The translations under genes were made by a program, and so were the position numbers. Below are positions 5,023-7,919 of a stretch of DNA of 7,919 bases, piece by piece (the stretch's first letter is position 1; every line of letters begins with the position of its first letter). The stretch comes from DSUN01 sp035527715 (GTDB lineage Bacteria > Planctomycetota > PUPC01 > DSUN01), in NCBI GenBank assembly GCA_035527715.1, contig DATKZY010000245.1, positions 1 through 7,919 of the forward strand, written 5' to 3'. A model generated the notes under the pieces. It was not told the DNA's origin. It did not search any database and saw only the letters and a program-made list of their open reading frames with translations.

Positions 5023-6384
5023 TCAGTCCAGCACAGGCACGTCCTGGAGCGCCTCGCGGATCAGTTGCTCGGGGTACTCGTAGTCCTCGAGCTTCTTGGC
5101 GAAATACTGCTCGTAGGCGGCCAGGTCGAAGTGGCCGTGGCCGCTGAAGTTGAACAGAATGGCTTTCGATTCCCGCGTCTCGCGGCACCGCAACGCTTCG
5201 TCCACGGCCACGCGGATGGCGTGAGCCGTCTCGGGCGCGGGGATGATCCCCTCGGTGCGGGCGAAGAGCACGGCGGCCTCGAAGGCGGCGTTCTGGTGGA
5301 CGGCGACGGCCTCCATCGCGCCGGTCTTGACGAGGAGTGAGACGAGGGGGGCCATGCCGTGGTAGCGGAGGCCGCCGGCGTGGATCTTGGGGGGCACGAA
5401 GCCGTGGCCGAGGGTGTACATCTTGAGGAGCGGGGTCGTCTTCGCGGAGTCGCCGAAGTCGTAGCGGTAGTCGCCCCGCGTGACGGTCGGGCAGGCCATG
5501 GGCTCGACGGCGACCATGCGCATGGGCTTGCCGGCGAACTTCTCGGGGTAGAAGGGGAAGCACAGGCCGGCGAAGTTGCTGCCGCCGCCCACGCAGCCGA
5601 TCAGGATGTCGGCCGCGTCGCCGACCTTTGCGAGCTGTTCCTTCGCCTCGAGGCCCACGACGCTCTGGTGCAGGAGCACGTGGTTGAGCACGCTGCCGAG
5701 CGAGTAATTCGTATCGTCGTTGGTGGCGGCGACCTCGATGGCCTCGCTGATGGCCATGCCGAGGCTGCCGGGGCACTCGGGATCCCGGGCCAGGATGTCG
5801 CGCCCGGCGTTCGTGGTGTCGCTGGGGCTGGGGATGATGGTGGCGCCCCAGGTCTGCATCATCATCTTGCGGTAGGGCTTCTGCTGGTAGCTGATCTTGA
5901 CCATGTAAACGAGGCATTCGAGGCCGAAGAGGTTGCAGGCGAAGGAGAGCGCGCTGCCCCACTGCCCCGCGCCGGTCTCGGTGGAGAGGCGTTTCTTCCC
6001 CTCCTTCTTGTTGTAGTAGGCCTGGGCGACGGCCGTGTTCGGCTTGTGGCTCCCGGGCGGGCTGACGCTCTCGTTCTTGAAGTAGATGCGGGCAGGGGTG
6101 TCCAGCGCCTTCTCGAGCCGTCGCGCCCGGTGGAGCGGGGTGGGGCGCCAGAGGCGATACACGTCCAGGATCTCACCCGGAATGTCAATCCAACGCTGCT
6201 GGCTCGCCTCCTGCTCGATCAGGCTCATGGGGAAGATTCGCAGCAGTGCCGAGGGCTCGATCGGCTGCTTGGTGCCCGGGTTCAGCGGCGGAGCCGCCGG
6301 CTCCGGCAGGTCGGGCATGAGGTTGTACCAGGCCGCCGGCAATTCGCTCTCGGCGAGCAGGATCTTCACTTCGTTGTCCAACAA
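5023..6384 (-). CDS. trpB: Tryptophan synthase beta chain, TrpB2 type
   Basis: A 453-residue PLP enzyme of fold type II that makes tryptophan from indole and serine. It belongs to the TrpB2 (TrpB-related, TIGR01415-like) branch, judging by the long N-terminal extension before the RPTPL segment (80-84) and by ETGAGQWG (136-143) where classical TrpB1 has ETGAGQHG. GSHKPN (111-116) holds the PLP lysine, Lys114. GCVGGGSNF (263-271) is the phosphate-binding loop. GLRYHGMAP (338-346) and FNFSGHGHFDL (411-421) are typical of the family. Length and motifs are complete. No trpA is adjacent, as is common for TrpB2, which may work alone in indole salvage. The start is TTG at 6384, with a perfect AGGAGG (6390-6395) five bases upstream; a second TTG directly follows and would have an 8-base spacing, so initiation at either is possible. 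The barrel-protein gene follows after 54 bases. Confidence 0.95.
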   Translation of the reverse strand: MLDNEVKILLAESELPAAWYNLMPDLPEPAAPPLNPGTKQPIEPSALLRIFPMSLIEQEASQQRWIDIPGEILDVYRLWRPTPLHRARRLEKALDTPARIYFKNESVSPPGSHKPNTAVAQAYYNKKEGKKRLSTETGAGQWGSALSFACNLFGLECLVYMVKISYQQKPYRKMMMQTWGATIIPSPSDTTNAGRDILARDPECPGSLGMAISEAIEVAATNDDTNYSLGSVLNHVLLHQSVVGLEAKEQLAKVGDAADILIGCVGGGSNFAGLCFPFYPEKFAGKPMRMVAVEPMACPTVTRGDYRYDFGDSAKTTPLLKMYTLGHGFVPPKIHAGGLRYHGMAPLVSLLVKTGAMEAVAVHQNAAFEAAVLFARTEGIIPAPETAHAIRVAVDEALRCRETRESKAILFNFSGHGHFDLAAYEQYFAKKLEDYEYPEQLIREALQDVPVLD

Positions 6385-6389
6385 GACGG

Positions 6390-6395
6390 CCTCCT
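6390..6395 (-). promoter_or_regulatory. Consensus ribosome binding site for a TTG start
   Basis: The full AGGAGG on the minus strand precedes tandem TTG codons at 6384-6382 and 6381-6379, with spacings of 5 and 8 bases. No in-frame ATG or GTG lies close to it, so a TTG start is well supported; which of the two is used is open. Confidence 0.75.
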
Positions 6396-6424
6396 ATTGG
6401 GCCTCCCATGCCCCTGGGACCGCT

Positions 6425-6454
6425 ATATTGTGCCAATTCTGCGCGGAAAGTCAA
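6425..6454 (-). promoter_or_regulatory. Predicted promoter of trpB2
   Basis: Read on the minus strand: TTGACT (6454-6449), an 18-base spacer and a weak CAATAT (6430-6425). The transcript would begin near 6418 and have a leader of about 34 nt. The -35 is good; the -10 is poor, so a regulator or extended contacts may be needed. Confidence 0.5.
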
Positions 6455-6469
6455 GCGCTATGCGCAGAA
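6437..6469. promoter_or_regulatory. Candidate operator dyad over the trpB2 -35 box
   Basis: TTCTGCGC (6437-6444) and GCGCAGAA (6462-6469) form a perfect 8-base inverted repeat whose 17-base centre contains the -35 hexamer (6449-6454). The spacing suits a dimeric repressor. It is also possible that it has no function; it does not match the E. coli TrpR site. Confidence 0.4.
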
Positions 6470-6536
6470 ATCCCCCTCCTTTTGGGGCGCGCACACGTTC
6501 CTCCCACGAGCGGGGAGCTGAAGCGCGGCGCAGGGG

Positions 6537-6827
6537 CTACTCCTTGCCTTTGCCTTTGCCCTTGCCCTTGCCCTTCCCCTTCTCCTTAGCCTCAGGGGCG
6601 GGCGCGGCGACCTCGGCCGGGGCCTCGGCGGCGGCGGGCTTCTCGACCTTCTTCTGCTTGCCGCCCGCCTTGATTCGCCGGATGCGGACCTTGGGCAGGC
6701 CGAAGATGGAACGGCCCTCCTGCCAGGTCTCGTCCTCCTTGAGGCGCTTCACGCGCTCCGCGCGGCTCAGGACGTTCCTGTGGCGCTTCAGGGCGGCCTT
6801 GGACACCAAGCTCTTGTGCAGCGACAT
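6537..6827 (-). CDS. PVC-type small basic protein with extended Ala/Glu and Gly-Lys tail
   Basis: A 96-residue, strongly basic protein. Residues 1-52 (MSLHKSLVSK at the start, RHRNVLSRAERVKRL in the middle, then W35 and IFGLPKVRIRRIK at 41-53) match, from memory, the small basic protein family of Chlamydiae, Verrucomicrobia, Lentisphaerae and Planctomycetes (TIGR04137-like). The function of the family is unknown; a ribosome- or nucleic-acid-associated role is only a guess from its charge. Members I recall end soon after this core, at about 60 residues. This one continues with a Lys patch (57-60), an Ala/Glu/Pro segment (62-80) and a Gly-Lys repeat up to the C-terminus (83-95). The ATG at 6827 is chosen because AGGAG lies eight bases upstream (6836-6840) and the family starts MSLH; the longer frame upstream overlaps the previous gene and lacks a ribosome site. 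It follows the SPOR-like gene by 28 bases, so they are probably co-transcribed. Confidence 0.85.
   Translation of the reverse strand: MSLHKSLVSKAALKRHRNVLSRAERVKRLKEDETWQEGRSIFGLPKVRIRRIKAGGKQKKVEKPAAAEAPAEVAAPAPEAKEKGKGKGKGKGKGKE
6543..6584 (-). repeat. Imperfect hexanucleotide tandem repeat coding for Gly-Lys
   Basis: On the plus strand there are five units of YTTGCC (6543-6572), then two degenerate units, CTTCCC and CTTCTC (to 6584). On the coding strand these are GGCAAR, which give alternating Gly and Lys at the end of the small basic protein. The array can gain or lose units by slippage without changing the reading frame. Confidence 0.8.
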
Positions 6828-6855
6828 TTCGGGCTCTCCTGGATGGGTGCCGCGT

Positions 6856-7473
6856 TCACTGCGGCAGGAAATCGCTGTCGCGGTACTCGCGCCGACCCTG
6901 GCGCGAGACGAGGTTTCGCACTTGGTCGCGCACTTGCTTGCGCGTCGCGTCGTCCATGTTCGCAAACCCCCTGGCGCACAGGCGGTACTTGCCGCTGGTG
7001 TCGCGCCAGGCGTATGCCTCGAGGCCGAGAGCCTTGAAGGGGGCGTACTTGTTGAGGTACTCGGCCTCCTTCTGCACGCTCTCGCGGTCGGCGGCCGACT
7101 TCTGGAGGGTGAGGAGGGTGAAGACCATGCCCTCGATCACCTCGGGGGCCTGCCCCTGCGGCGCCGCCTTGGCCGGCGCAGCCGTCGTGGCCTTCTCCAC
7201 CGCCCTGGCGGCCTGATGCTTCAGCGCGGCCTCGTACGCGTTCCAGCCGTGCTGGCGGCCGAGCAGATAGCCCAGGACCACGAGCAGGACCACGATCACC
7301 ACGCCGCCGAGCGCGGCGGGATAGCTCAAGGCCAGCGTGCCGAGCGGCCCCTCGGAGGGCTCGCCGGCAGGGGCCGGCTCGGCCGGCCCGCCGGCGCCCT
7401 CGTGCTTCGCCTTGCCCTGCTGGACCTCACGTAGGACTTTGAAGAACTCCTCCGGTCCCTCGCTGTGTGGCAC
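6856..7473 (-). CDS. Single-pass membrane protein with SPOR-like C-terminal domain
   Basis: A 205-residue protein of no firmly named family. Residues 1-53 are a charged then Pro/Ala/Glu-rich region, 54-72 (LGGVVIVVLLVVLGYLL within) is one transmembrane helix, and 83-110 is an Ala-rich linker. Residues 115-190 have the layout of a SPOR domain: a strand MVFTLLTL, a helix with SAADRESVQKEAEYLNKY, a strand LEAYAW, then KYRLCARGFANMDDATRKQVRDQVRNL, which resembles the usual 'yRVxxGpFxxxeeAxxxxxxL' half. SPOR domains bind denuded peptidoglycan at division sites, so a cell-wall role is possible, but similarity here is by pattern only. The start is GTG at 7473: GGAGG lies seven bases upstream (7481-7485), and the frame further up runs through the promoter and the repeat. 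The small basic protein gene follows 28 bases after its stop. Confidence 0.75.
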   Translation of the reverse strand: MPHSEGPEEFFKVLREVQQGKAKHEGAGGPAEPAPAGEPSEGPLGTLALSYPAALGGVVIVVLLVVLGYLLGRQHGWNAYEAALKHQAARAVEKATTAAPAKAAPQGQAPEVIEGMVFTLLTLQKSAADRESVQKEAEYLNKYAPFKALGLEAYAWRDTSGKYRLCARGFANMDDATRKQVRDQVRNLVSRQGRREYRDSDFLPQ

Positions 7474-7480
7474 GAGACTG

Positions 7481-7485
7481 CCTCC
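7481..7485 (-). promoter_or_regulatory. Ribosome binding site that sets the GTG start at 7473
   Basis: GGAGG on the minus strand sits seven bases before the GTG. An alternative in-frame GTG at 7497 has no comparable site, and the frame extends upstream through the promoter, so the shorter protein is preferred. Confidence 0.7.
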
Positions 7486-7550
7486 GAAGCCATGCACCTT
7501 GTGCCCCGGACCAATGCCGAACGCGGAGACACGGGGATTGGGGGAACATG

Positions 7551-7570
7551 GCCCAAGAAGCCACTTGGGC
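7551..7570 (-). promoter_or_regulatory. Leader hairpin upstream of the SPOR-like gene
   Basis: GCCCAAG (7551-7557) pairs with CTTGGGC (7564-7570) over a 6-base loop. It falls early in the predicted 110-nt leader between the transcription start (about 7584) and the GTG at 7473. No riboswitch family was recognised, and no T run follows. Confidence 0.4.
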
Positions 7571-7590
7571 ACCGTGCTGGCCTCCACGGT

Positions 7591-7619
7591 AAGGTACCAG
7601 AAACGGAGCCGCGAGTCAA
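7591..7619 (-). promoter_or_regulatory. Predicted promoter of the SPOR-like/small basic protein operon
   Basis: Read on the minus strand: TTGACT (7619-7614), a 17-base spacer and TACCTT (7596-7591), a weak -10. A run of eight C on the plus strand (7633-7640) lies 13 bases upstream of the -35. The stretch from 7620 to 7707 shows no gene. Confidence 0.5.
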
Positions 7620-7707
7620 CGCGATTTCGGCGCCCCCCCCGGAAGACTTGCGGACCGCGGTGACAACTCGGGCGACGGTCGCTCACGCCGTGGCACGCGA
7701 GGCCCGG

Positions 7708-7848
7708 CGGGTGCGTGTAATCTCCTTCGGTCGGAAAAGCCAGTTGCGCGATACTATCGCGGGCACCCCCCATCCCGCAGCGGACCCAACGCCCGCAGGG
7801 CGTGGCGGAGTAAAGCCCACGGCGATGCTTTGGGAGCCGTGGGTAAGG
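7708..7848 (-). repeat. Structured dispersed repeat, right copy (inverted)
   Basis: This is the reverse complement of 1-141 with two substitutions, so a left position x corresponds here to 7849 minus x. The same stems are intact: CCCACGGC/GCCGTGGG at 7816-7823 and 7836-7843, the 6-bp stem at 7789-7803, and the palindrome at 7747-7761. Both substitutions (7783 and 7771) fall outside the three best stems. In this copy the repeat lies upstream of a promoter; the left copy lies downstream of a gene, so its position relative to genes is not fixed. It has the same inner boundary as the left copy, and the sequence continues outward to the hairpin at 7876-7919, which may belong to the same element. 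Confidence 0.9.
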
Positions 7849-7875
7849 GAGCACCCAGGGCTCAGCCCCCGAAGC

Positions 7876-7919
7876 GGGGCGGCGGAAGCCCGTTGGCCAT
7901 CCCATCGTTCCGCCGCCCC
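7876..7919. repeat. 12-bp perfect inverted repeat at the window end
   Basis: GGGGCGGCGGAA (7876-7887) pairs with TTCCGCCGCCCC (7908-7919) around a 20-base loop; the second arm ends at the last base of the window. A smaller palindrome, GGGCT-C-AGCCC, lies at 7858-7868. Both may be the outer part of the repeat element, whose counterpart on the left would lie before base 1. No gene was seen in 7849-7919. Confidence 0.65.

Noticed and set aside
4628..5962. 444-codon minus-strand frame overlapping trpB2 and the barrel protein
   Set aside because: Same strand but another frame from two recognised genes; the translation is Arg/Pro/His-rich shadow sequence.
6470..6536. Possible terminator after the small basic protein gene
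   Set aside because: The only stem seen is a short CCCC/GGGG pairing followed by ATTTCT on the minus strand; too weak to call.
6828..6965. N-terminal extension of the small basic protein frame
   Set aside because: It overlaps the end of the SPOR-like gene, has no ribosome site, and the family begins at MSLH.
5359..7434. 691-codon plus-strand open frame
   Set aside because: It is antisense to trpB2, the small basic protein and the SPOR-like gene. Its translation is low-complexity (Gly, Ala, Val, Leu, Glu), as expected for the mirror of GC-rich coding DNA.
1..7848. Composite transposon bounded by the inverted repeats
   Set aside because: No transposase or integrase lies inside, the enclosed genes look like ordinary chromosomal ones, and the repeats sit at the window edges, where an assembly break is a simpler explanation.
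7474..7905. N-terminal extension of the SPOR-like frame up to an ATG at 7905
   Set aside because: It passes through the predicted promoter and the dispersed repeat; the GTG at 7473 has a strong ribosome site.

Overview
The window is GC-rich DNA from a diderm bacterium. The best taxonomic clue is the 96-residue gene at 6537-6827 (minus). It matches the 'small basic protein' family known from the Planctomycetes-Verrucomicrobia-Chlamydiae-Lentisphaerae group. Its other genes (a zinc-finger anti-sigma system, a Gfo/Idh/MocA oxidoreductase, TrpB2, an outer-membrane barrel) fit a planctomycete-like or lentisphaeral genome. This placement is inference; no rRNA or other strong marker is present.

Layout: (1) 1-141, one copy of a structured dispersed repeat. 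(2) 166-1760, minus: an ECF sigma factor, its zinc-finger anti-sigma factor and a secreted protein of unknown function, packed as one operon behind a good sigma-70-type promoter at 1829-1858. (3) 1761-2181: noncoding divergent region with promoters facing both ways and two dyads. (4) 2182-3824, plus: a Gfo/Idh/MocA oxidoreductase, apparently with a CTG start, and a cupin-type glucose-6-phosphate isomerase, closed by a 14-bp hairpin at 3846-3879. (5) 3901-6384, minus: a stand-alone TrpB2-type tryptophan synthase beta chain followed 54 nt later by an outer-membrane barrel protein. A dyad overlaps the -35 of the upstream promoter. (6) 6537-7473, minus: a single-pass membrane protein with a SPOR-like C-terminal domain, then the PVC small basic protein with an unusual Ala/Glu and Gly-Lys tail. 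(7) 7474-7919: promoter region, then a second copy of the same 141-nt repeat in opposite orientation, and a 12-bp hairpin ending at the last base.

The units look functionally separate: envelope-stress type signalling, sugar (phosphate) metabolism, tryptophan synthesis or salvage, and a PVC-specific pair of unknown role. No CRISPR array, tRNA, rRNA, transposase or prophage gene was seen. The least explained feature is the near-identical structured repeat, inverted at the two ends (139 of 141 positions the same). Its presence at both ends may simply mean that an assembly broke inside multicopy repeats.
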